From assembly GCA_947088345.1 (NCBI GenBank), contig CAMUGE010000004.1:1-64000 (forward strand): a stretch of 64,000 nt of DNA, read 5' to 3'. The translations under genes and the position numbers were made by a program. Positions 35,087 through 44,206 of this stretch are shown here, one piece after another. Source of the stretch: an uncultured Roseburia sp. (GTDB lineage Bacteria; Bacillota; Clostridia; Lachnospirales; Lachnospiraceae). Numbering within the stretch: the stretch's first letter is position 1; every line of letters starts with the position of its first letter. Below the pieces are notes generated by a model, which saw only the letters and a program-made list of their open reading frames with translations, did no database searches and was not told where the DNA came from.

Positions 35087-37141
35087 CTAAATCAAATCTG
35101 TGATATCTGTCATACGGTTAAAAAACGGATCTTCTACCTTTAAATTTAAAAAATCCGGATCGGATATCGTAATTTTGTGAATCAGCGACAAGATCGCTTC
35201 GTCCAATTTCTTATCCATTTGAATCAGACCGGCAGGACATATTTTCAGATACTCTTTAAAATAATCCAAAATCCCCGACCCGGCTTTCAGAAAACATGCG
35301 ATATCCGTTTTACTTCTTGTCTCTGTGGCATAACATGCCTCTCCCTCCCCGTCAAATCCAAAAACGGACGGCTCCGGCGACGTCAGCATTGTTTCCAGAA
35401 TATAATAGTCGTCAAAAATCGCGCTGCCGTCCCGCTCTTCATTCGTATAAAACGGCAGTATATCAAGCCCCCGGCCTTTCATATTTTCTTCCTCGAGCTG
35501 CAAAAAATAAAACCCTTTTAACGGATGTTTTACAAAACGGCTCAGATACATCTGAGTGGTTCCTTTCGCAACAAAATCAAAAAAAGCAATCGGCCCGTCC
35601 AAAACCTTACGTTTCTGAATATAAGTCAAATAGTTTTTTCTGTACAGCCGGGCGTTCTCTAAAATCTCATCTTTATAATCCAAAAGATTCTGCCGCTTAT
35701 CCGCTTCGCTCACACAGAGCCCAAACCGCTCTCTTAATTGTTCGCGCAGCGTCCCGCTGAATTTCATTTCCCCGACATACCGGATATCGTCTTCGCTCTC
35801 GATCCCTGCGCGGATCGCGGCCGACCGTGAGGTCAAAAAATAGTCGGATGCGGCGGCGCCATTTAACACATCGTACAGCTGTTTCACCAGATAGCCGTCC
35901 CTGGCGCAGAACCAGACCGTACCGATGGAAAAATTCCTGGTCTGCCGATCCAGCCAGAATACAAAATCGCTGATTATCGGCGCCAAAAATAAATAGCCAA
36001 TATCGCGGGCATGCTGCACACAAATCTTTTTCTCCTCCGCTTCAAACAAAAACGGATTGTTAAACAGATTGGCGACAAACATCCCAAGCCGTATCCTGTT
36101 TGAAAGACTTTCCGTCTCATTCCACATGCCCAGGTATCCTGCCTCCTCAAACAGCTCCAGCCCGCAAAAGATACGAAACGGAATCAAGCCGTGCCGTTTT
36201 GCACTCTCCACGTCGGCCGTCATATCATCCCCAATATGTACGCACGATCGCCCGTCAATCCTGTCTTTCAACTGCAAAAACAGTTCCTGCGTTTTACCTG
36301 TCCCATACTCGCAGGAAGCAAAAATGTCTGTATAAAAAGAGATCCCGCAGTCTGCAAGCAATAATTCCAACTGACTTTTCGTATAATAGGTATCGGATAC
36401 AATATAAATCTCTTTTCCCGACTCTTTTAACTTTCCCAGAATTTCACAAAGCTTTTTTCGCGGCACACAAAGCGCAAGGTCAATGCTCCATTCCAGCTCT
36501 GCAAGATCGTTCGGACTCACAGCGATATCAGTCTCATTGGAAAGCATATCGCGGTAAATCTCAGTCAGTGTTGGCGCGCAGGTCTTTGAGAGCTTTTTTT
36601 CACTTGCCATACGCCGATTGCAGAAATCTTCAATTTGAATGTTTCTCTCATAAAGCCTCTGCTGCGTCAGTTCAATCACATCCGCCGAAAACAGGACGCG
36701 CCGCATAATGAGCGTGTCAAACAAATCAACGCTTATCACCTCAGCCTCGCCGGCTGTCTGACAGAGTTCTTCGATGGTATATCCGCTGGTTTGGCCAAAG
36801 TGATAGACTGCCTTTTTCTGTTCACAGAGATTCTTTCCCCTGACATCCAAAAGATCTACTTTATTTTCCCTGCACAGATCGCCGATTTTCCTTGCAATCA
36901 CTTTACAGGAACCCGGACGCGCCACAACAAGGATAAGTTTCACCCCGCGCTCCAGTGCGCCTGAAAGCGAAATAACAGGTTTTCCGTAAAGTTCTCCTCC
37001 TGTCTGATAACCGTCCAAAAGTCCGATTATCTCAAACTCAGCTTCCAACTGCGCCAATGCTTTCTGCGTCTCAATTCCCAATCCGTATAATGCTATTTTA
37101 CAGTTTTTATACGCACAAAGCATCCGCCCTAATTCAGACAT
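35087..37141 (-). CDS. HAD-superfamily predicted hydrolase (COG5610-like) with N-terminal Rossmann module
   Basis: A 684-residue cytoplasmic protein. Residues 1-115 form a small Rossmann-like module (KIALYGLGIETQKALAQL, then GLLDGYQTGG) shared with other proteins of this locus. Residues about 130-345 are a HAD domain with motif I SVDLFDTLIMRR, motif II IYIVSDTYYTKS and motif IV SCVHIGDDMTADVESAKRHG. The C-terminal 330 residues have VWFCARDGYLVKQLYD and FFDFVAKGTTQMYL, typical of large HAD proteins in surface-glycan loci. The substrate is unknown; a phosphosugar or a nucleotidyl sugar is possible. Confidence 0.8.
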   Translation of the reverse strand: MSELGRMLCAYKNCKIALYGLGIETQKALAQLEAEFEIIGLLDGYQTGGELYGKPVISLSGALERGVKLILVVARPGSCKVIARKIGDLCRENKVDLLDVRGKNLCEQKKAVYHFGQTSGYTIEELCQTAGEAEVISVDLFDTLIMRRVLFSADVIELTQQRLYERNIQIEDFCNRRMASEKKLSKTCAPTLTEIYRDMLSNETDIAVSPNDLAELEWSIDLALCVPRKKLCEILGKLKESGKEIYIVSDTYYTKSQLELLLADCGISFYTDIFASCEYGTGKTQELFLQLKDRIDGRSCVHIGDDMTADVESAKRHGLIPFRIFCGLELFEEAGYLGMWNETESLSNRIRLGMFVANLFNNPFLFEAEEKKICVQHARDIGYLFLAPIISDFVFWLDRQTRNFSIGTVWFCARDGYLVKQLYDVLNGAAASDYFLTSRSAAIRAGIESEDDIRYVGEMKFSGTLREQLRERFGLCVSEADKRQNLLDYKDEILENARLYRKNYLTYIQKRKVLDGPIAFFDFVAKGTTQMYLSRFVKHPLKGFYFLQLEEENMKGRGLDILPFYTNEERDGSAIFDDYYILETMLTSPEPSVFGFDGEGEACYATETRSKTDIACFLKAGSGILDYFKEYLKICPAGLIQMDKKLDEAILSLIHKITISDPDFLNLKVEDPFFNRMTDITDLI

Positions 37142-37167
37142 ATCACACCACCCTCCGCGTCGCAGCT

Positions 37168-38535
37168 TTACATCATTTGTTCCATCATAGTTTCAAGCTC
37201 CCTCTCAAATACATCCATGGAGAAGACGCTCTCATATAGTTTTCTGGCCTTTGCGCCAAGCTTTGACAGCGAGCTGCGATGTTCGATACAATATTCGATC
37301 AACGCTGCCAGCTGCTGCCTGTCGCCGCTTTGAAACACAAAACCGTTCACTCCGTGTTCGATATAATCCGCTGTTCCGGTCGCATCCGAGATCAGACATG
37401 GCGCCCCGTGCATCATTGCTTCCGCGGCCACTGTCGGCATCGGGTCTTCTCTCGACGGACAGATCAGAACATCCGCCAAATCCAGGATACGGTTTACCTC
37501 ATCCCGCCCGACGGTACCTGTCATTTGCATCTGCGGCAGATTTTCGATCCTATGCCGCAGCCGGACTGCAAGCATGGATGTATTCTGGCCGACCAGATAA
37601 AACACAGCTTTTTCCCGCACCCGGGGCGAAAGCTGTTCCACCGCATCGACCAGGATATCCTGCCCTTTCCTTGACTCGATATATCCGATTGTTACAAATA
37701 CAATACGGTCGTTTTCACGCTCCAAACGGCGCCCGAAATGATCCGCCACACCGTAAATCAGATTTTTTACCGGAAAATCCGGTATCATGCTCTTAATCGC
37801 CCTTGCCGGAACCGGCCCCACGGAGAAAGCCGCTAAATTGGTTCGATCAATTGAGCGCAAAACCTCCTCCCGTATCCCTTCATAAAAGAAAGACGAATCG
37901 TGAAGCCACCAGACAGCCGGAATTGTTTGATCTCTGTTTGTCAGAAACATAAAATAGCCGATCGTATTGCAAAAAACCAATTGAAAATTTTTGATCCATG
38001 AAACCTCGTTCATGGTCTTCCACTGCAGATTCACATCGACTACAACCGGTATATGACGCTCCTGTAAAGTTTCCCTTAACGGCCCGTCCAGCATCGACGC
38101 AAAAACAACCGAATACCCGTTTTTGATTAAAATTTCCGCAACATGAAAAAGCGCGATGGCCGGTCCCCCAAGCGTCAGATCGTGAGAGAGAAGAAGCGCC
38201 TGGCCTGCTTTGGTAACATCGCCGTAAATTTTAACCGGATACTCCGTCTTCTTCCGGAAACAAAGATCATGCAGATCAAAAAAATGGAAAATACGGCCCT
38301 GCGGCACGCCCAGTCCCGCTAACTGCGCCCGCATCTGCTTTACATAAAAACTAAGTATCACAATTGCGTCAAAGAAAAGTTTTACGCCCTTTTCCGGAGA
38401 CAGAACCGGTATGCCATCCAGCATCATCCCCTGCTTTTCTTTCGAATTGTCAAGAAGAGCAAGAATATCCTCCCTGTCAAACCACTTTTTATATCGCTGA
38501 TAGTAATCCCCTGTGCCAAACAAAAGAAGTTTCAT
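37168..38535 (-). CDS. Glycosyltransferase family 4 with N-terminal Rossmann module
   Basis: A 455-residue protein. Residues 1-85 are the Rossmann-like module (KLLLFGTGDYYQRYKKWF, then ALLDNSKEKQG). Residues about 110-450 are a GT-B fold transferase with SHDLTLGGPAIALFHVAEIL, a mid-domain FVTIGYIESRKGQDILVDAV, VLICPSREDPMPTVAAEAMM with the EX7E-like site, and GTADYIEHGVNGFVF. Such enzymes are retaining transferases acting in the cytoplasm. Its ATG overlaps the preceding stop by 4 bases. The module at the N terminus also occurs in the neighbouring transferases. Confidence 0.85.
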   Translation of the reverse strand: MKLLLFGTGDYYQRYKKWFDREDILALLDNSKEKQGMMLDGIPVLSPEKGVKLFFDAIVILSFYVKQMRAQLAGLGVPQGRIFHFFDLHDLCFRKKTEYPVKIYGDVTKAGQALLLSHDLTLGGPAIALFHVAEILIKNGYSVVFASMLDGPLRETLQERHIPVVVDVNLQWKTMNEVSWIKNFQLVFCNTIGYFMFLTNRDQTIPAVWWLHDSSFFYEGIREEVLRSIDRTNLAAFSVGPVPARAIKSMIPDFPVKNLIYGVADHFGRRLERENDRIVFVTIGYIESRKGQDILVDAVEQLSPRVREKAVFYLVGQNTSMLAVRLRHRIENLPQMQMTGTVGRDEVNRILDLADVLICPSREDPMPTVAAEAMMHGAPCLISDATGTADYIEHGVNGFVFQSGDRQQLAALIEYCIEHRSSLSKLGAKARKLYESVFSMDVFERELETMMEQMM

Positions 38536-39683
38536 TCCGCCCCTCCCATTTGCTCTGTATTTCCGACAAGTTCAGAAATAGTCCACACAGGAACCGCCGC
38601 TCTCGCCCGCAGCAAAGCCCGTATTTTATCCTCCTGCTGTACCAGGCTGATCACCACCGCATCCACTGCTGGAAATGTTTCCATTGGATCATATATTTTA
38701 ACCGGTCCGTCCAAAAACTGCGCATTTCTGTCAATAAAGCAGGGAACTTCGATTCCGTCCCGCTCCAGTTCCTCAAAAAGACGCATTCCCAAATGAGTCA
38801 CTCCATAGACAGCAACCCGCTGGCAGCCTTTTTCTCTGAGATACCATGCCAGATGGATGTCCCGGTTCCTCAGCGAAACCCATGCGTCATAGACGGCGCT
38901 GATACGCTGAAACTTTCCAAGCAGTTCAATACGCATCTCCATCAGATTCTGAATGGTCTGCTCTAAAACCGCTGCATCCTCGCCTGAAAATATAGCGCTG
39001 CCCTGGATCAGCCGCAATACTTCCCACTCGGAGCGCTGCATCTGAAGCTGCCGCATGGATGTATTATCGCGCTCCATTACATGTTCAAACAAAATTTCCT
39101 TATTTAAAGCGAAAGAACGCCCCTCCTGCATCATGCAAAGCCACAGCAGCCAATCGTCCGCGCCGTTTTGCGAAAGCCTTGTTTCTTTCCAGAGCGCCGC
39201 AACGGCATCTTTTCGAATCAGAACCTGCCCCGGAGAAATAATTGCATTTCCTTTGCGCAGCATATGCTCTCTGCTTGCGGCCGCTTCAAACGGAAGCGTC
39301 CGGTTATAGAGCGCTTTCCCCTCATGCAGCGCCATGCAGACAGCCGCGTCATAGCCCCGTATTGCAGCAAGCTGGCTTTTTATATATCCCGGCAAAATGC
39401 GGTCGTCCTGATCCAGCAGCAGAATATATTCCCCGCCGCAGCGTTTCACACCCTCCGCTCGCGCGCCGTGTATCCCCCGGTTTTCGGCAGTCTCCAATAC
39501 AACAAGATCAATCTCTCCGGAACGATATGCCCCAATCGGCTCGTCTGGGTCATCGTTTACAAACAGCAGCTCCGTTTTTGCCTGACCGGCCGCGCAAAGC
39601 TGGCACGCTTCTACCTGCCGAATCATAGATTCGATATATTTTTTTCCGTGATAGACCGGCACGATCACGCTTACTGTATTCAT
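38532..39683 (-). CDS. Glycosyltransferase family 2 with C-terminal Rossmann module
   Basis: A 383-residue GT2. It begins MNTVSVIVPVYHGKKYIESM, with LLFVNDDPDEPIGAYRSG and the DXD element YILLLDQDDRILPGY. The C-terminal 100 or so residues carry the Rossmann-like module CQRVAVYGVTHLGMRLFEEL followed by PCFIDRNAQFLDGPVK. ATG 39683 overlaps the upstream stop by 4 bases and has GGAGACAGA before it; a longer in-frame extension lies inside the neighbour and is rejected. Donor unknown. Confidence 0.85.
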   Translation of the reverse strand: MNTVSVIVPVYHGKKYIESMIRQVEACQLCAAGQAKTELLFVNDDPDEPIGAYRSGEIDLVVLETAENRGIHGARAEGVKRCGGEYILLLDQDDRILPGYIKSQLAAIRGYDAAVCMALHEGKALYNRTLPFEAAASREHMLRKGNAIISPGQVLIRKDAVAALWKETRLSQNGADDWLLWLCMMQEGRSFALNKEILFEHVMERDNTSMRQLQMQRSEWEVLRLIQGSAIFSGEDAAVLEQTIQNLMEMRIELLGKFQRISAVYDAWVSLRNRDIHLAWYLREKGCQRVAVYGVTHLGMRLFEELERDGIEVPCFIDRNAQFLDGPVKIYDPMETFPAVDAVVISLVQQEDKIRALLRARAAVPVWTISELVGNTEQMGGAE

Positions 39684-40897
39684 TCTGTCTCCAATCCGAT
39701 TCTCGCAACAATCTGATTCTGATAATTTTTGTCCTCTATTTCCTGCACCCTGTGATACTTCCCAAGTTCGGCTACGCATTTCCCGGGAATGTCAACGCGG
39801 TCTTTAGCGCCCCGCAGATACCACTCATATTCATTGTCGAGCTGCCCGATATCAAGCGCCTGGAGTCCTTCCATGGCAAGGTCGTACGCCAAAACAGTGG
39901 CCGTCGGCCCAAGGCTGATCAGCACAAGATCATCGGGCGCCACAGATTGTCTGACGCCGCATAAAATTTCCTGATACACAGAATACGCATTTTTGGAAGG
40001 GGCGATCAAACGCCGTATACGGCGCGCACCCATAAACAGGTCGTTTCTTGCACCGATGCAGGACTGCTCCCCTTCCACCAGAAAAAGATTCCGATTCCCA
40101 AAAACGCGCCGGAACAATGCAAAAATACGTTCCGCATGACGCTTGTCCCGGTACATATAATATGGTCTGGTCACATAGGCGTCATAATAGACACGGTTCG
40201 GTTGAAACAGTTCCTCGAGCTTTTCCCGTATCCCATGATCAAGATACTCACGTATCGCGTCCTGACACTCTTTTGTATAGGCATCCAGGCATCCAAAATC
40301 GTCAGCCAGCGCGATAATGACCTGCTCCTCATTGGAATCAAATACTTCCCCAAGCCGCCTGCTAAGATCCTCATCCACATTTTGAAACCAGGCCCTCTCC
40401 CGCTTCTGCATGATTTCCAGCTCACCGTCGCCAAAACGGCATAATGATTTTTTTTCGGTTAAGATCAGTTCCAGCAATTCTTCCGCAGAACGCATAAGCG
40501 GCGTCTGTTTCAGTCCCAATTCATAAGGAAGATTATTCAGATGACTCTGTAAGCGCGTCACCTCTTTTTCCAGACGAAAAATTTTCTTCACATTTGCATC
40601 CAGAAACTCATATACCTGATCTGATTCCCAGTAAGGAATGATCTTCTCTTCGCTGATTCCTAACTGTCTGCATTGCGTTAAAATACTGCCGCACTGCATC
40701 ACAGATATCACAACATAGTCGATCGTCCCGTCCAGCAGCTCTTCCGGCAGGCTGATCGGTATACTTCCTTTATATAAAGTACCGCAAAGTTTCCGGTTGG
40801 AATCTACAATACCAACGACACGGCATTTATCCGTCCGGATCGCCTCCAGCACAGTGCCTGCATACAGTCCTGCGCCCCAGATCACTACATTACACAT
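39680..40897 (-). CDS. GT-D fold glycosyltransferase (DUF1792) with N-terminal Rossmann module
   Basis: A 405-residue protein. Residues 1-100 are the Rossmann-like module (NVVIWGAGLYAGTVLEAI, then GIVDSNRKLCGTLYKG). A short coiled stretch (about 105-125) leads to the DUF1792/GT-D domain, with the metal motif SLCRFGDGELEIM and DLVLISLGPTATVLAYDLA followed by ALDIGQLDNEYEW. GT-D enzymes such as streptococcal DGT1 add glucose to protein- or polymer-linked glycans. It overlaps the upstream epimerase gene by 8 bases and the downstream GT2 by 4. Confidence 0.85.
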   Translation of the reverse strand: MCNVVIWGAGLYAGTVLEAIRTDKCRVVGIVDSNRKLCGTLYKGSIPISLPEELLDGTIDYVVISVMQCGSILTQCRQLGISEEKIIPYWESDQVYEFLDANVKKIFRLEKEVTRLQSHLNNLPYELGLKQTPLMRSAEELLELILTEKKSLCRFGDGELEIMQKRERAWFQNVDEDLSRRLGEVFDSNEEQVIIALADDFGCLDAYTKECQDAIREYLDHGIREKLEELFQPNRVYYDAYVTRPYYMYRDKRHAERIFALFRRVFGNRNLFLVEGEQSCIGARNDLFMGARRIRRLIAPSKNAYSVYQEILCGVRQSVAPDDLVLISLGPTATVLAYDLAMEGLQALDIGQLDNEYEWYLRGAKDRVDIPGKCVAELGKYHRVQEIEDKNYQNQIVARIGLETE

Positions 40898-42059
40898 CGC
40901 ATTTCCCCTGACTGTTCTCCTGCTTTCTCCACACCATCCGATTTACCACAGAGACATAACTCTGAATTATTTTTACCACTTTCTGACTGACATTCTGCTC
41001 CTGATAATCCGGCACGCACGAGGCGGCCTCATCCTGTCCGTCCATCGAGATCGCCATCGAAACAGCCTGCCTCACACTTTCGCTTCCGATCCCCGCCAAA
41101 ATAAAATTTCCTTTTTCCAGCGCTTCCGGCCGCTCGGTCGAAGTCCTGATACACACAGCCGGAAATGCGAGATCTCTTGCACAAAAGAAAGCGCTCTCCT
41201 CCGGCAGCGTACCGCTATCCGAGACAACGCATTTTGCATGCAGCTGAAGATGATTATAATCGGTAAAAGAAAACGGTTCCATCTGCCTTACCAGCGGATG
41301 GAACACAAACCCTCTTTGGCTTATCCACTTTCTGCTTCTCGGATGCATACTGTAGACCACCGGAATCTGGTACGTCTCGGCCATACCGTTAACTGCATCC
41401 ATCAATTCATAGAAATTTGTTTCGATATCAATATTTTCCTCCCGGTGGGCCGACAGAAGAATATATTCTTTCGGCCTAAGCGAAAGTTCGCGGAGGGCTC
41501 TGCTCTGTAAAATTTTATCCATATGACGCGAAAGAACTTCGGCCATTGGAGAACCTGTGACATAAGTTCTCTCCTTTGCCGTTCCCTCTGCATTCAGATA
41601 TCTTCTCGCATGTTCCGAATAGCAAAGATTTACATCGGAAATATGGTCTACGATCTTACGGTTTGTCTCCTCCGGCAGATTCTCGTCAAAACAGCGGTTA
41701 CCCGCTTCCATATGAAAAATCGGTATCTTTAACCGCTTCGCCGATAGCGCAGCCAGCGCAGAGTTGGTGTCCCCTAAAATAAGCAGAGCGTCCGGCTTTT
41801 GTTCAAGCATCAGCCCATAGCTTTTGCTGATCACATTACCGATCGTCTCACCCGGATTTTCTCCCGCCGCATTCAGATAAAAATCCGGGCGGCGCAGATT
41901 TAAATCCTCAAAAAATATTTCATTTAATGAATAATCATAATTTTGACCGGTATGAACAAGAATCTGATCAAAATAGAGGTCGCACTTTTTGATCACCTCC
42001 GACAGACGAATGATCTCCGGCCTTGTTCCGATCACAGTCATCAGTTTTATCTTTTTCAA
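40890..42059 (-). CDS. fnlC: Non-hydrolysing UDP-HexNAc 2-epimerase, FnlC/CapG type
   Basis: A 389-residue WecB-family epimerase with LMTVIGTRPEIIRLS, VHTGQNYDYSLNE, IFHMEAGNRCFDENLPEE and LLSAHREENIDIETNF, and SDSGTLPEESAFF near the C terminus. Following FnlA- and FnlB-like genes, it should carry out the last step to UDP-N-acetyl-L-fucosamine (2-epimerisation of the L-talo intermediate) rather than making UDP-ManNAc. The start is TTG 42059, with GAGGAAG upstream and a family-typical KKIKLMTVIGTRPE. A role as plain WecB is the alternative, but the position after fnlB argues against it. Confidence 0.88.
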   Translation of the reverse strand: MKKIKLMTVIGTRPEIIRLSEVIKKCDLYFDQILVHTGQNYDYSLNEIFFEDLNLRRPDFYLNAAGENPGETIGNVISKSYGLMLEQKPDALLILGDTNSALAALSAKRLKIPIFHMEAGNRCFDENLPEETNRKIVDHISDVNLCYSEHARRYLNAEGTAKERTYVTGSPMAEVLSRHMDKILQSRALRELSLRPKEYILLSAHREENIDIETNFYELMDAVNGMAETYQIPVVYSMHPRSRKWISQRGFVFHPLVRQMEPFSFTDYNHLQLHAKCVVSDSGTLPEESAFFCARDLAFPAVCIRTSTERPEALEKGNFILAGIGSESVRQAVSMAISMDGQDEAASCVPDYQEQNVSQKVVKIIQSYVSVVNRMVWRKQENSQGKCDV

Positions 42060-42062
42060 TTC

Positions 42063-43166
42063 TCACACTTCCTCATAATAAGTATCCGGTTTATCGGGAT
42101 CAAACGTTTCATTCGCCCACATTACGGTGACAAGGTCGTCGTCGCCGATATTTTCTATATTGTGCGTATAACCCGCCGGAATATCGACTGCTTCCAGCCG
42201 GTCGCCCGAGACGACATACGCCGCCGTCTCGCCTGTCTGCATATGACGAAACCGGATGCATGCCGTCCCCCGCACAACCAGAAATTTTTCAACTTTTGTG
42301 TGGTGCCAGTGATTTCCTTTGACAATCCCTGGTTTTATGACATTAACAGATACCTGCCCTGCCGCGTCTGTCCGAAGAAACTCGGTAAAAGATCCTCTCT
42401 CGTCCCTGTGCGTGACCAGCGGGTATTTCAGATTGTCTTTTTCCAGATAACTTAACCATGTACTGTAGAGCTTCTTTACAAACGAATCGCCCGTCTGCGG
42501 AAGCAGCAAGTCCTCCCGCTGCCGGTGAAACGAGCGGATCAACTCTGCAAGCTCTCCCACGCGGATCGGATAGACCGGCGCTGCCTGACCATAGAGATCC
42601 GCTCCCTCCGTTTCCAGCGACCGGATCATTTCATCCGCCACGTCGTCAATGTAGACCAGCTCCACACATGCATTTTCATCATGAACCCGAATCGGCATCC
42701 CTCTTGCAACCGAATAGCAAAACGTGGCCACTACGCTGTTATAATTCGGTCTGCACCATTTCCCAAATACATTGGGCAGACGAAAAATAGTAAGCTTTGA
42801 TTTTTTTTGCGCGGCAAACCGGATCAGCTCCTGCTCCGCGGCCAGCTTACTTCTCCCGTAGGGATTGTCCAGCTTTGCCTGAATAGATGAAGCAAATATA
42901 AACCGGAGTTGTTTTTGATTTTCTTTTAGAAAATCAAGAAGCTTTAATGTATACCCGACATTTCCATCCCAAAATTCCCGCTCATGTTCCGGCCGATTTA
43001 CGCCTGCCAGATGAAAGACGGCATCGCAGGAGCGCGCAAAGCGTTTCAGCTCTTTCTCGTCTGTACTGCGGTTTGCAAGCATAAGTTCATGATCTTTGTT
43101 CCGCTTAAGCCTGATAGTTAAATTTTTTGCAATAAATCCGTTTGATCCGGTAATCAGAATCTTCAC
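42063..43166 (-). CDS. fnlB: UDP-2-acetamido-2,6-dideoxyhexulose reductase/epimerase, FnlB/CapF type
   Basis: A bifunctional 367-residue enzyme. An N-terminal SDR domain starts VKILITGSNGFIAKNL with the NADP loop, SSIQAKLDNPYGRSK and the active-site YGRSK. A C-terminal cupin carries KGNHWHHTKVEKFLVV and GYTHNIENIG, which supply metal-binding histidines. This two-domain build is specific to CapF/WbjC/FnlB, which epimerises C3 and reduces C4 to give UDP-L-PneNAc/TalNAc. The GTG at 43166 forms a GTGA overlap with the fnlA stop and has GGAG nine bases upstream; ATG 43181 is the alternative. Confidence 0.9.
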   Translation of the reverse strand: MKILITGSNGFIAKNLTIRLKRNKDHELMLANRSTDEKELKRFARSCDAVFHLAGVNRPEHEREFWDGNVGYTLKLLDFLKENQKQLRFIFASSIQAKLDNPYGRSKLAAEQELIRFAAQKKSKLTIFRLPNVFGKWCRPNYNSVVATFCYSVARGMPIRVHDENACVELVYIDDVADEMIRSLETEGADLYGQAAPVYPIRVGELAELIRSFHRQREDLLLPQTGDSFVKKLYSTWLSYLEKDNLKYPLVTHRDERGSFTEFLRTDAAGQVSVNVIKPGIVKGNHWHHTKVEKFLVVRGTACIRFRHMQTGETAAYVVSGDRLEAVDIPAGYTHNIENIGDDDLVTVMWANETFDPDKPDTYYEEV

Positions 43167-44206
43167 TTCTTTTTTCTCCATTCTTTGAGCCGCTCCTGTA
43201 CATACGGCAGCTGCAGAAGTTTTTCCTTTACCTGCTCTGTGCCAAGCTGGCGCGTGTTTGCCGAAGTAAATTCCGTCAGTCTGACTCTCTCTAAATTTCC
43301 GGTTGTAAAATAATTGTCATAGTTCAGATTCCTGTTGTCCGCCGGCACACAATAATAATTTCCACAGTCAAGCGCCCTTGCGCATTCCTCATTTGTCAGA
43401 AGCGTTTCATGCATTTTTTCCCCGTGACGTATTCCAATCGTATGAATTGCCGGCTCCACCTCAAAAATTTCGCATACGGCTTTCGCCAGCGCTTCAATTG
43501 TACAGGCCGGCGCTTTCTGAACCATAATATCTCCGGCGGCGGCATGTTCAAATGCATAGACGACAAGCTCAACCGCTTCCTCAAGACTCATTAAAAATCT
43601 TGTCATCTTCGGTTCCGTTACCGTCAGTTCCCTTCCCTCCATAATCTGGCTGATAAAAAGCGGCACAACCGATCCTCTGGAACAGAGAACATTTCCGTAT
43701 CTCGTCCCGCAGATCAATGTCTGCTCCGGCTCTGTCGTCCTAGATTTTGCAATAAAAATTTTTTCCATCATTGCTTTTGACGTCCCCATCGCATTGACCG
43801 GATATGCCGCTTTGTCGGTAGAAAGGCAGATTATTTTTCTGACCCGATGTTCGATCGCTGCGGTCAGCACATTCTCCGTCCCTATCACATTTGTGTTTAC
43901 GGCTTCCATCGGAAAAAACTCGCAGGAAGGGACCTGCTTTAACGCCGCCGCATGAAAAATGTAATCCACCCCGTACAGCGCGTTCCTGATACTCTGAATA
44001 TCCCTCACATCACCGATATGAAATTTTATCTTCTCCGAATCCTTTGGCATCGACAACTGGTATGCATGACGCATATCGTCCTGCTTCTTCTCATCTCTGG
44101 AAAAAATACGGATTTCTTTCAGATCAGTATGTAAAAAGCGTCTCAACACCGCATTCCCAAATGATCCGGTCCCGCCTGTGATCAATAACGTTTTTCCTTT
44201 AAACAC
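43163..44206 (-). CDS. fnlA: UDP-GlcNAc 4,6-dehydratase/5-epimerase, FnlA/CapE type
   Basis: A 347-residue SDR enzyme that begins the UDP-L-FucNAc route. It has GKTLLITGGTGSFGNAVL, IFSRDEKKQDDMRHAY, the HAAALKQVPSCEFFPMEAV segment and STDKAAYPVNAMGTSKAMME. The place of the usual YxxxK tyrosine is taken by Met (MGTSK), as described for the CapE/WbjB subgroup. It has NCBI-family length and is the first of three genes in reaction order. ATG 44206 overlaps the upstream GT2 stop by 8 bases. Confidence 0.92.
   Translation of the reverse strand: MFKGKTLLITGGTGSFGNAVLRRFLHTDLKEIRIFSRDEKKQDDMRHAYQLSMPKDSEKIKFHIGDVRDIQSIRNALYGVDYIFHAAALKQVPSCEFFPMEAVNTNVIGTENVLTAAIEHRVRKIICLSTDKAAYPVNAMGTSKAMMEKIFIAKSRTTEPEQTLICGTRYGNVLCSRGSVVPLFISQIMEGRELTVTEPKMTRFLMSLEEAVELVVYAFEHAAAGDIMVQKAPACTIEALAKAVCEIFEVEPAIHTIGIRHGEKMHETLLTNEECARALDCGNYYCVPADNRNLNYDNYFTTGNLERVRLTEFTSANTRQLGTEQVKEKLLQLPYVQERLKEWRKKK

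Noticed and set aside
40890..42059. Plain wecB (UDP-ManNAc formation)
   Set aside because: The gene is the third of an FnlA-FnlB-FnlC set, so a role in UDP-L-FucNAc formation fits better, though the fold alone cannot decide.
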